Of a stretch of 64,000 bases of DNA, positions 1-7,560 are shown in pieces (positions within the stretch are counted from its first letter, which is position 1; the number at the start of each line of letters is the position of its first letter). This stretch comes from Burkholderia sp. PAMC 26561 (GTDB lineage: Bacteria > Pseudomonadota > Gammaproteobacteria > Burkholderiales > Burkholderiaceae), in assembly GCF_001557535.2 (NCBI RefSeq), contig NZ_CP014306.1:124001-188000 (forward strand). The letters run 5' to 3'. Both the position numbers and the translations under genes were made by a program. The notes beneath the pieces are model-generated. The model did not search any database. It was not told the DNA's origin and worked only from the letters and a program-made list of their open reading frames with translations.

Positions 1-27
1 GCGCGTTCGAAGCGCACGAAGGAATAA
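1..27 (+). CDS. Possible 3' end of an upstream gene (partial)
   Basis: Frame 1 from the window edge reads eight sense codons and then TAA at 25-27. The stop overlaps the probable iolE ribosome binding site (AAGGA). In inositol operons the gene before iolE is often iolD, but eight codons cannot identify it, and the open frame could be chance. Confidence 0.25.
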   Translation, partial: ARSKRTKE

Positions 28-30
28 CAG

Positions 31-936
31 ATGAGCACCTTCGACGTACGGATCGGTATCAATCCGCTTTCGTGGATGAACGACGACCTTCCCTCGCTGG
101 GCGGCGAGACGCCGTTGAGCGTTGCGTTGACCGAAGGAAAGAAGATCGGCTATGAAGGCTTCGAGCTTGGCAACAAGTTTCCGCGTGAACCGGAAGCGTT
201 GAAAAAGCTGTTGGCCGAGTACGATCTGGCGCTCGTCTCCGGCTGGTATTCCGGTCGCCTTGCGGAGCGCAGCGCGGAAGAAGAGATCGCAGCCGCAGGC
301 CCGCATCTCGACCTGCTTGCGAAAAACGGCGCAACGGTGATGGTCTACGGCGAAGTGGCGGACTCGATCCAGGGTTTGCCGCGACCGCTCTATCAACGCC
401 CGCGTTTTTTCTCCGATGACCGCTGGAACGAATACGCCAAACGCCTCAACACATTCGCCGAATACACCTTGTCCAAAGGTGTTCGTGTTGCTTACCACCA
501 TCATATGGGCGCGTACGTGGAGACGCCCGCTGACGTGGACCGGCTGATGAGCCTGACCAACGATTCCGTCGGCCTGCTGTTTGATGCAGGACATATCACG
601 TTTGCGGGCGGCGATCCGATTGTCATGCTCGACAAACACATCGGCCGCGTTTGTCACGTACATTGCAAGGACGTGCGGCCGGAAATCATCAAGCTCGCGC
701 GCAATCGCAACTGGAGTTTCCTCGACTCGGTCATCAACGGCGCGTTCACCGTGCCCGGCGATGGTGCCATAGATTTCCCGTCGATCATCGCGCGATTGAA
801 ACGTCACGGGTATGGCGGCTGGCTCGTGGTCGAAGCCGAACAGGACCCGGTCATAGCAACGAGCTACACGTACGCCGAGAAAGGCTACAAGACGCTACGT
901 GCGCTCGTTGATCAACAACTTCAGGAGGCAGCATGA
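31..936 (+). CDS. iolE: Myo-inosose-2 dehydratase IolE
   Basis: IolE removes water from 2-keto-myo-inositol (inosose) to give a cyclohexanedione intermediate, the second step of myo-inositol catabolism in the cytoplasm. The 301-residue protein has the expected length and the sugar-isomerase-like TIM-barrel pattern. GINPLSW lies at 9-15, a histidine cluster (HHHMGAY) at 156-162, DAGH at 185-188, HVHCKD at 209-214 and EAEQDP at 268-273; these acidic and histidine residues match metal-binding positions of the fold. The ATG has an AAGGA element eight bases upstream. The stop overlaps iolB by four bases (ATGA), so the two are translationally coupled. Identification is firm from sequence pattern and neighbour. 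Confidence 0.95.
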   Translation: MSTFDVRIGINPLSWMNDDLPSLGGETPLSVALTEGKKIGYEGFELGNKFPREPEALKKLLAEYDLALVSGWYSGRLAERSAEEEIAAAGPHLDLLAKNGATVMVYGEVADSIQGLPRPLYQRPRFFSDDRWNEYAKRLNTFAEYTLSKGVRVAYHHHMGAYVETPADVDRLMSLTNDSVGLLFDAGHITFAGGDPIVMLDKHIGRVCHVHCKDVRPEIIKLARNRNWSFLDSVINGAFTVPGDGAIDFPSIIARLKRHGYGGWLVVEAEQDPVIATSYTYAEKGYKTLRALVDQQLQEAA

Positions 937-1742
937 GTCTGCTCGTCAAGGCATCGCGCGAAGGTCAGACCATCGCGCGTGTCACACCGGAAACTGCGTT
1001 ATGGAAGCATGTGGGGTTCGCCGCTTATCGGCTGGAAACCGGCGATATCGTCCATGTGCATGAGGCAAAGCGCGAGGTCTGTATCGTCGTGTTGTCTGGA
1101 ACGGTGAGCATTGAAGCTGGCGAACACAAGTGGGAGAAGATCGGTTCACGTGACAGCGTGTTCGAGGACACCGCGCCCTACGCCGTGTATTTGCCGCCGA
1201 AACTCGCCGCCATTGTGCGTGCGGATCGCGATGCCGAGATCGGCGTGGCGAGCGCGCCCGCTACGGGAAAATATCCGCCGCGGCTTATCGAGCCTTCGCA
1301 GATGAAACGCTCGACGCGCGGCAAAGGCGCGAATACGCGGTACGTGTGCGACATTCTTCCGCAAACCGAACCCGCAGAAGGTCTGCTTGTGGTCGAGGTG
1401 AAGACGCCGGGCGGACATGCATCGAGCTATCCGCCGCACAAGCATGACAAGGACAACGTGCCGGTGGAGAGTTCGCTTGAAGAGACTTACTACCATCGGC
1501 TGAATCCGCCGCAGGGGTTTGCGTTTCAGCGCGTCTATACCGACGAGCGCGATCTCGACGAAACCATGGCCGTGGAAGATCACGACGTGGTCATGGTGCC
1601 GCGTGGTTATCATCCGGTCGTGGTGCCGTATGGTTACGATAACTATTATCTGAACGTGATGGCCGGCGACAAACGCACCTGGCACTTCAAGAACGATCCG
1701 AAGCACGAGTGGATCGCGGAGCGCGACAGCAAGGCTTCCTGA
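933..1742 (+). CDS. iolB: 5-deoxy-glucuronate isomerase IolB
   Basis: IolB isomerises 5-deoxy-D-glucuronate to 5-dehydro-2-deoxy-D-gluconate, the step after ring opening in inositol breakdown. The 269-residue double-cupin protein shows PPHKHD at 167-172, EETYYHRLNP at 183-192 and a downstream histidine in VPRGYHPVV (222-230), the metal-binding cupin positions of the KduI/IolB family. A near-perfect AGGAGG lies a few bases before the ATG and the start overlaps the iolE stop. It is the last inositol gene here. It converges on livF with only four bases between the two stop codons and no visible terminator hairpin. Confidence 0.95.
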   Translation: MSLLVKASREGQTIARVTPETALWKHVGFAAYRLETGDIVHVHEAKREVCIVVLSGTVSIEAGEHKWEKIGSRDSVFEDTAPYAVYLPPKLAAIVRADRDAEIGVASAPATGKYPPRLIEPSQMKRSTRGKGANTRYVCDILPQTEPAEGLLVVEVKTPGGHASSYPPHKHDKDNVPVESSLEETYYHRLNPPQGFAFQRVYTDERDLDETMAVEDHDVVMVPRGYHPVVVPYGYDNYYLNVMAGDKRTWHFKNDPKHEWIAERDSKAS

Positions 1743-1746
1743 TTCT

Positions 1747-2451
1747 TCAAACGCCGACAGAAAGCCATTCGCGCGTGATGCGCTCGTTGGCGGCGAGCGC
1801 GTCGGGTGTGTCATCGAAGACGATCTTGCCGTGTCCCATCACCGCGACGCGCGTTGCCAGTTCACGTGCCATCGTCATGCGCTGTTCGATCAGCAGGATC
1901 GCCACACCGCGAGTTTGCAAGCTCTTCAGACAGGCTGCGACCTGTTTCACGATTTGCGGCGCGAGGCCTTCCGTGGGTTCATCGATAATGACAAGCGACG
2001 GATCGCCCATCAAGGTACGGGCGAGCGCGAGCATCTGTTGCTCGCCGCCGGAGAGCAGTCCGGCTTTCACAGTCTTGCGTTCGTGCAGTATCGGGAAAAT
2101 TCGTTCGGCTTCGGCCACGCCAAAATGCGATCCACCGCGCTTCATGCCGAGCACCAAATTCTCGCGGACGCTCAATGTCGGAAATACATCGCGTTGTTCG
2201 GGTACATAACCCATGCCCATCCGCGCGATTGCGTAAGGCCGCTTCCCTATCAGCGATACCCCGCGGAAATTCGCCGCGCCCTCCGCATGCACGAGACCCA
2301 TCAGCGCTTTTGCAAGCGTCGAACGTCCCGACCCGTTGCGCCCCGCGAGCACGACGACCTCGCCTTCGCCGATGCGCAAGCTTACGCCATGCAGCACATG
2401 ACTTGAACCGTACCACGCGTTGAGTTCGTCGATTTCCAGCAACGCGGTCAT
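1747..2451 (-). CDS. livF: Branched-chain amino acid type ABC transporter ATPase (LivF-like) with altered Walker A
   Basis: This is the second ATPase of a Liv-type importer (HAAT family), 234 residues. ABC signature LSGGE (133-137) and Walker B LVIIDE (153-158) are intact, and the switch position is Gln190 (IEQR), as commonly seen in LivF proteins. The Walker A motif at 37-45 reads GRNGSGRST: the phosphate-gripping lysine is Arg43, codon CGT at 2323-2325. This substitution usually cripples hydrolysis in P-loop proteins. The ATG overlaps the livG stop (ATGA). The family is certain; the specific substrate is not, because no binding protein is adjacent. The gene is the last of a six-gene minus-strand unit. 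Confidence 0.9.
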   Translation of the reverse strand: MTALLEIDELNAWYGSSHVLHGVSLRIGEGEVVVLAGRNGSGRSTLAKALMGLVHAEGAANFRGVSLIGKRPYAIARMGMGYVPEQRDVFPTLSVRENLVLGMKRGGSHFGVAEAERIFPILHERKTVKAGLLSGGEQQMLALARTLMGDPSLVIIDEPTEGLAPQIVKQVAACLKSLQTRGVAILLIEQRMTMARELATRVAVMGHGKIVFDDTPDALAANERITREWLSVGV

Positions 2452-3185
2452 GGTTCGTCACCGAGATATGCGGAACGGACGCCCGGGTCTGCGGCGATTT
2501 CATCGGGCGTTCCGGTCGCGATCACGCGGCCTTGCACGAGCACCGAAATACGATCGGCAAGTGCGAACACAGCTTCCATATCATGCTCGACGATCAGCAA
2601 GGTCTTGCCCTTCGTGGTCTCGCGGATCAATGAAAGGGCCTGCGCTGCTTCCAAACGGTTCATGCCCGCGGTGGGTTCGTCGAGAAGTAAGGTCGATGCA
2701 TCCGATGCCAGCGCCAGGCCAAGATCGAGCGCGCGCAACGCTGCATAGCCAAGATTCGAGGCCGGCTCGCTGCTGCGCTCGGTCAAACCAATCGCTTCGA
2801 TAACACGTTGAGTCTCGCGATCAATCACGTTCGATCTGAACCATCTCGCCGGCCACGACGCGTGAGAACCAAGCACTGCGCATCGAATGTTGTCCAATAC
2901 GCTCAGGCCGGTGAATACGCTTGAAGTCTGGAAGCTGCGCGCGAGGCCCTTGCGTCCCAACCGGTGAGCCGGTAATCCCGTCACATCCGTGCCGTTCAGC
3001 ATCACATGGCCGCTCGACGGCAATGTGCGCCCTGCGATGATATCGAACAACGTCGATTTACCCGCGCCGTTCGGACCGATCAACGCATGACGTTCGCCCT
3101 GGCGAACGGTGAGATCCACGCCTCGGAGAATTTCGGTGGCACCGAAACGCTTTGTGATTTGCCTCAGTTCGAGCGCGGTAGTCAC
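2448..3185 (-). CDS. livG: Branched-chain amino acid type ABC transporter ATPase (LivG-like) with degenerate signature
   Basis: This is the first ATPase of the Liv-type importer, 245 residues from a GTG start that overlaps the livM stop (GTGA). The coupling and the usual N-terminal length favour this start over longer in-frame options. Walker A GPNGAGKST (37-45), Walker B LLLDEP (166-171) and the switch histidine His201 are canonical. The signature region, usually like LSYGxQ in this family, reads LGYAALR (145-151): the conserved glycine and glutamine are replaced. The partner LivF has the complementary pattern, good signature and altered Walker A. A sub-family variant is possible, since several LivG-like proteins diverge here. 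Confidence 0.9.
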   Translation of the reverse strand: MTTALELRQITKRFGATEILRGVDLTVRQGERHALIGPNGAGKSTLFDIIAGRTLPSSGHVMLNGTDVTGLPAHRLGRKGLARSFQTSSVFTGLSVLDNIRCAVLGSHASWPARWFRSNVIDRETQRVIEAIGLTERSSEPASNLGYAALRALDLGLALASDASTLLLDEPTAGMNRLEAAQALSLIRETTKGKTLLIVEHDMEAVFALADRISVLVQGRVIATGTPDEIAADPGVRSAYLGDEP

Positions 3186-4342
3186 TGTGCGTTCCGGGAT
3201 TTTCTTGTGAGCAGCAACGCGACCATGGCGCTGAATAACGCGAAGCTCCAGGGACCGACACTGTGACCATCGAGGCGCAAGCCTGCGACGTGCGCGAGGC
3301 CATCGCCGTGGGTATCGAACTGAAGTGCGTAGGCGAGTTCGGTCGCGGTGACAATAGCCATGAGCCAGGCAACTGAAGCACATAAAGCGAGAGCAGGATG
3401 ATTCCGTGCTCTTCCTGTCATCAAGCCCGCCAGACCCTTCGGTGCCGCGACCACGGTCCACACAAAAAACAGCCCCAGATAGGCCACCCATGCAGGGGAC
3501 ACGCTTGCCACAGCCACGCTGAAAAACGTGAGCAAGACGGCTCCCAGCACCGGCCCGAAAAACATTCCCGTGCCGCCAATAACCACAGCAATCAGCACGC
3601 TTGCCGAGCGCGGCAGCCCCACCCCTTCCGCCGATGCCAATTCCACGTTGATCAGCCCCAGACCGCCTGCCACGCCTGCAAAAAACGCGGCCACGATCAC
3701 CATGACGAAGCGCACGCGCCGTGGATCGAAACCGATGGCCGCGGCGCGCACGGGGTTATCGCGTACAGCATTGGCCACGCGTACGAACGGCGTGCGCGAA
3801 AACATGAACATCGCGAGGCATGCGAGCACGCACCAGACGGCGATCAACGCATAAACCTGAATCGCAGGCGCAAAACCCAACCCCAAAACTGCAGGTCCGC
3901 TTGCACGATCGATGGAAACCCCGCTCTCGCCGCCGAACCAGTCCGGCACGAGCCACGCGGCCGCCGCAACCAGTTCACCGATACCCAGCGTGATCATTGC
4001 GAACGTGGTGCCCGCGCGGCGCGTGGAGAAGAAGCCGGACACGATACCGACAAGCGCCGCTGCAAGGCCGCTTATCAAAGGTAATAGCGGCAGTGGCAAG
4101 GGGTATCGATTGAAGATTTGCGCGGTGGCGAATGCGCCGAGGCCGGCATATATGGCGTGACCAAACGACAGCAATCCCGTCTCGCCGAGCAGCAGATTGA
4201 ATGACAGTGCAAACACGATCAGGGTCGCCGTTTGAGCGAGGTACGCAAGCAGCCAGCTTTGCGAGCTGAACACAGGCGGCAACGCGAGACCGGCCACAAG
4301 CAACAACCACGGCGTCCAGCGCCTGAACTCACGCATCGTCAT
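3182..4342 (-). CDS. livM: Branched-chain amino acid type ABC transporter permease (LivM-like)
   Basis: This inner-membrane permease of the HAAT family has about 386 residues and roughly ten hydrophobic segments. The LivM hallmark LLLGETGLLSFGHAIYAG lies near residues 50-70. The start is taken at ATG 4342 (MTMREF); ATG 4336 is an alternative, and both overlap the 3' end of livH. The protein is longer than a usual LivM: after the normal end (AAPKGLAGLM) it continues about 75 residues with two more hydrophobic segments before the stop that overlaps livG. Family assignment is secure; the function of the extension is unknown. Confidence 0.9.
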   Translation of the reverse strand: MTMREFRRWTPWLLLVAGLALPPVFSSQSWLLAYLAQTATLIVFALSFNLLLGETGLLSFGHAIYAGLGAFATAQIFNRYPLPLPLLPLISGLAAALVGIVSGFFSTRRAGTTFAMITLGIGELVAAAAWLVPDWFGGESGVSIDRASGPAVLGLGFAPAIQVYALIAVWCVLACLAMFMFSRTPFVRVANAVRDNPVRAAAIGFDPRRVRFVMVIVAAFFAGVAGGLGLINVELASAEGVGLPRSASVLIAVVIGGTGMFFGPVLGAVLLTFFSVAVASVSPAWVAYLGLFFVWTVVAAPKGLAGLMTGRARNHPALALCASVAWLMAIVTATELAYALQFDTHGDGLAHVAGLRLDGHSVGPWSFALFSAMVALLLTRKSRNAQ

Positions 4343-5282
4343 CGCCGCGCTGTCCGAAGAGTCCGCGTGGCCGCAATGCGAGCATGGCGACGAGCAATAC
4401 GTACGGCAACAAAGGCGCGATCTGCGCGACACTCAACGCGGCCCATGCAGCCGGCAGCTTGGCGCCCATGAAGTTTGCGACATCGCCGAGCGACATGTTC
4501 GTTCCAACAGCAAACGTCTGCACGCAACCGATCAAAATCGATGCCACGAGCGCCCCGCCGATCGATCCAAGGCCGCCGACGACAACGACTACAAACACGA
4601 TCGGCCCGATGTTCTCGGCCATTGAAGGTTCGATCACGAACAACGGCGCACCGATCACGCCGGCAAGCGCGGCGAGCGCCGTGCCCGCAGCAAAGACCAA
4701 CGTGAAAACGCGCGGCACGTCATGCCCGAGCGTCTCGACCGTCGACGCATGCGTGAGCGCGGCCCGCACGACAAGTCCTATCCGCGATACCCGCAGCACC
4801 ACATACAACGCTACGAGCATCGCGAAGGACACGAACATCATGAACGCCCGATAACGCGGGAACGCTGCGCCGAAGAGCGTGAAGAGGGGGCCATCCAGGG
4901 ATGGAGGAACAACAGCGTTGAACGGTGCGAGGCCCCAGACGAGCTTGACGGCTTCAGCAATCAGATACGCCGCGCCGAATGTCAGCAACAACTCGGCGAG
5001 CGCGCCGCGCGTTTGGATTCGCCGCAGCAGGAAGCGCTCGAACAAGGCGCCGAGCGCACCGACAACCAACGGCGAAAGAAGCAACGCAAACCAGAAGCCA
5101 AATCTTTCCGCGAGTGCGTAACCAACATACGCGCCGAGCATGTAGAAGCTCGCGTGAGCGAAGTTGAGCACGCCCATCATGCTGAAGATGAGCGTGAGTC
5201 CCGCCGACAGCATGAACAACAACAACCCGACGCTCACTCCATTCAGAAGGTTGATCGCGAACCACTGAATGAACGTGCTCAC
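4329..5282 (-). CDS. livH: Branched-chain amino acid type ABC transporter permease (LivH-like)
   Basis: This is the second permease of the importer, 317 residues with about eight to nine membrane segments. The LivH signature GLTLIFSMMGVLNFAHASFY lies near residues 27-46, with a second conserved stretch around VVVVGGLGSIGGALVAS. It begins 11 bases after the thioesterase gene, and its end overlaps the livM start. It forms the transmembrane channel with LivM and is powered by LivG/LivF. Substrates of this family include branched-chain amino acids, amides, urea and aromatic or short-chain acids; the dehydrogenase and thioesterase upstream hint at a catabolic substrate but do not identify it. Confidence 0.9.
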   Translation of the reverse strand: MSTFIQWFAINLLNGVSVGLLLFMLSAGLTLIFSMMGVLNFAHASFYMLGAYVGYALAERFGFWFALLLSPLVVGALGALFERFLLRRIQTRGALAELLLTFGAAYLIAEAVKLVWGLAPFNAVVPPSLDGPLFTLFGAAFPRYRAFMMFVSFAMLVALYVVLRVSRIGLVVRAALTHASTVETLGHDVPRVFTLVFAAGTALAALAGVIGAPLFVIEPSMAENIGPIVFVVVVVGGLGSIGGALVASILIGCVQTFAVGTNMSLGDVANFMGAKLPAAWAALSVAQIAPLLPYVLLVAMLALRPRGLFGQRGDDDA

Positions 5283-5293
5283 GCGGCGCGCTC

Positions 5294-5731
5294 CTACCCG
5301 TTCACGAGCGGCTTGAGCGCCGCCACGAGCGCTTCGGGCAATGGCACCGGACGGCGGGTATCGCGATCCACGTAGACGTGCACGAAATGCCCTTGCGCGG
5401 CCGGCTGCTCCGACCCGGCGCTGAAGATGCCGACTTCATACCGCACGCTCGTTGAACCGAGCCGAGTGACACGCAAACCGGCATCGATGCGATCAGGAAA
5501 CGCCAGTGACGCGAAGTAGCTGCAATGCGTCTCGACCACGAGGCCGATGGTCTTGCCGGCCTCCAGATCGAGCGCGCCTTCGCGAATCAGATACTCGTTC
5601 ACCACCGTATCGAAGTAGCTGTAATACACCACGTTGTTCACGTGGCCGTACATGTCGTTGTCGGACCAGCGCGTGTTGATCGAAAGAAAATGCGGATAAT
5701 CCGCGCGCTTCGTGGGTACAGGTCGCGTCAT
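5294..5731 (-). CDS. Acyl-CoA thioesterase, hot-dog fold (YbgC/FadM-like 4HBT family)
   Basis: The 145-residue single-domain hot-dog protein carries the 4HBT motif: [20 protein letters not shown] near residues 22-41 holds the catalytic aspartate and the HVNN turn. Family members hydrolyse short- to medium-chain or aromatic acyl-CoA esters in the cytoplasm. It lies three bases after the alcohol dehydrogenase gene and 11 bases before livH, so it is almost certainly co-transcribed with both. It may release CoA from an acyl-CoA made during catabolism of the imported compound; that role is inference. The length is normal and no residue appears missing. Confidence 0.85.
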   Translation of the reverse strand: MTRPVPTKRADYPHFLSINTRWSDNDMYGHVNNVVYYSYFDTVVNEYLIREGALDLEAGKTIGLVVETHCSYFASLAFPDRIDAGLRVTRLGSTSVRYEVGIFSAGSEQPAAQGHFVHVYVDRDTRRPVPLPEALVAALKPLVNG

Positions 5732-5734
5732 GAA

Positions 5735-6889
5735 TCAGAACGACTCCTGCAACATGCGCCGATAATCCTCCGCACTCGCCTCGCGCGGATTCGTCTTGTG
5801 GCAATGATCAGCAAGCGCGCCCTTGATGATCTTGTCGAACATGCCTTCTTCCACGCCCATTTGCGACAGGCGCGTCGGCAAGCCAAGACGCTCCGTCATG
5901 TCGTGAACGGCCTGAGCGATATCTGCGTTGGCGGGGAGGTTCATCACGCGGCGCATGCGTGCGAAGCGGTTCTCGGCAACCACGCTCGGCGCGCTTTCGT
6001 TAAAGCGCAGCACGGCCGGCAGGACCACCGCGTTCAGCGTGCCGTGATGCAAGCCGGTGCGCCCGTTCACGACCAGTCCGCCCATCGGGTGCGAGAGCGA
6101 ATGCACGCATCCCAGGCCCTTCTGGAACGCCATCGCGCCTTGCATGGATGCACTCATCATGTTCAGGCGCGCATTTCGATCCTGTCCGTCGTGCGTCGCC
6201 TTTTCAATATTTGCCCACGCGCGTTCCAGCCCGTCGAGCGCAATGCCGTCGGCGGGAGGATTGAACGCGGAGGCAAGAAACGTTTCGATGCAATGCGCGA
6301 TCGCGTCCATGCCGGTCGCCGCGGTCAGCATGGGCGGAAGTCCAAGCGTCAGCGATGGATCGCAGATTGCCGATTTCGGCAGCAGATGCCACGAATGGAA
6401 GCCGAGCTTGCGGCCATCGTCGAGAATGATGATCGCGCCGCGCGCCACTTCGCTGCCGGTGCCCGACGTGGTCGGCACCGCGATCAGCGGCGCGGCGTCC
6501 GCCGTGATCTTGTTGCTGCCACCTTCGATGGTCGCGTATTCGGTCAGCGTGCCCGGATGCGTCGCGGCGATCGCCACGCCCTTCGCCAGGTCGATAGCCG
6601 ATCCGCCGCCCACCGCGATCAGGCCATCGCATTTCTCACTCTTGTAGAGCGCGGCGGCTTTCATCACCATGGCTTCGGTCGGATTCGACGGGGTTTCCTC
6701 GAAGATGGGAACCGCGCCGGCGTCGAGCGTCATTGCCTGGACGGTCTGCGAGACGAGGCCGGCGGCGAGCACGCCCTTGTCCGTGATGATCAGCGGCCGC
6801 CTGATGCCGGTGCGCGCGCATTCTCCGTCGAGTGACGCAAGCGCATCGAAGCCGAGATGAATGTGCGTGAGATAAAAGATGAAAGCCAT
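5735..6889 (-). CDS. Iron-containing alcohol dehydrogenase
   Basis: This 384-residue group III (iron-dependent) NAD(P)-linked alcohol dehydrogenase shows the family landmarks in order. The nucleotide-binding GGGSAIDLAKG lies near 98-108 and TTSGTGSEV near 140. The metal ligands follow in GMDAIAHCIETF (Asp and His), HSLSHPMGG (His) and LHHGTLNAV (His). The enzyme interconverts an alcohol and an aldehyde or ketone; the substrate cannot be told from sequence. It is the first gene of the six-gene unit with the thioesterase and LivHMGF genes, and a 115-base gap separates it from the NUDIX gene upstream, where a promoter is expected. Confidence 0.88.
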   Translation of the reverse strand: MAFIFYLTHIHLGFDALASLDGECARTGIRRPLIITDKGVLAAGLVSQTVQAMTLDAGAVPIFEETPSNPTEAMVMKAAALYKSEKCDGLIAVGGGSAIDLAKGVAIAATHPGTLTEYATIEGGSNKITADAAPLIAVPTTSGTGSEVARGAIIILDDGRKLGFHSWHLLPKSAICDPSLTLGLPPMLTAATGMDAIAHCIETFLASAFNPPADGIALDGLERAWANIEKATHDGQDRNARLNMMSASMQGAMAFQKGLGCVHSLSHPMGGLVVNGRTGLHHGTLNAVVLPAVLRFNESAPSVVAENRFARMRRVMNLPANADIAQAVHDMTERLGLPTRLSQMGVEEGMFDKIIKGALADHCHKTNPREASAEDYRRMLQESF

Positions 6890-7004
6890 GACGTGTCCCC
6901 GTTTTTAGTCTGCGTCAGGCATGTTAGGAGTGCCGGGAGACGCCGTCAATCGAGTCCGTCGATGGCACAAAATGTCACGATCCTTGGCGGCACCGCTCGC
7001 AGGA

Positions 7005-7541
7005 CTATTGTCCCGGCCGGTCCACATACTCGACCGCGAGCCCGCGGCGGCGCATCCACTCCGCCACTGCGTGTCCCGTTCCCGCGCGCCACGGTCTGAG
7101 CTTCGCCGGCTCGACCAGCCGGTATTCGAGCAATTCCGGCGATAACGCGATCGTCCCGTTCGCCTTCACGTGGTACGCAATGATCAGCTCATTCTTGCGG
7201 ATGAATTCGTACACGCCGACCAACTCCACCGATTGTGCGACGAGCGCCGTCTCCTCCAGCACTTCTCTCGCAATCCCTTCCTCCGGCGTCTCACCGTTTT
7301 CGAGAAAACCCGTGATCAGCGCGAACATGCCTTCAGGCCATGCCGCATTGCGCGCGAGCAGGATCTTGCCCTCGTACTCCACGATGGCCGCAACCACCGG
7401 CAGCGGATTGTTCCAGTGAACGAAACCGCATTCCGGGTCCGGGCACGCCAGCCGCACGCGGCCGCCTTCATGCGCGGCATCGGCACGTTCGACCAGCTTA
7501 TTCGCATCGCGCGGACAGAAATGGTATTCGATCATGGTCAA
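7005..7541 (-). CDS. NUDIX hydrolase with N-terminal zinc-ribbon-like segment
   Basis: The 178-residue protein has an N-terminal cysteine-containing segment and then a NUDIX fold. The NUDIX box GFLENGETPEEGIAREVLEE (G-x5-E-x7-REUxEE) begins near residue 87, with Ala in place of the usual Gly just after EET. The N-terminal segment FCPRDANKL...CPDPECG resembles the zinc ribbon of NudC-like enzymes, but the first knuckle has one cysteine rather than two, so zinc binding may be weakened. Such enzymes cleave nucleoside diphosphate derivatives, including NADH or capped nucleotides. It lies 19 bases after the threonine aldolase gene on the same strand, so co-transcription is likely. The exact substrate is open. 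Confidence 0.85.
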   Translation of the reverse strand: MTMIEYHFCPRDANKLVERADAAHEGGRVRLACPDPECGFVHWNNPLPVVAAIVEYEGKILLARNAAWPEGMFALITGFLENGETPEEGIAREVLEETALVAQSVELVGVYEFIRKNELIIAYHVKANGTIALSPELLEYRLVEPAKLRPWRAGTGHAVAEWMRRRGLAVEYVDRPGQ

Positions 7542-7560
7542 ATTCCGGGAAGTCGAGCGT

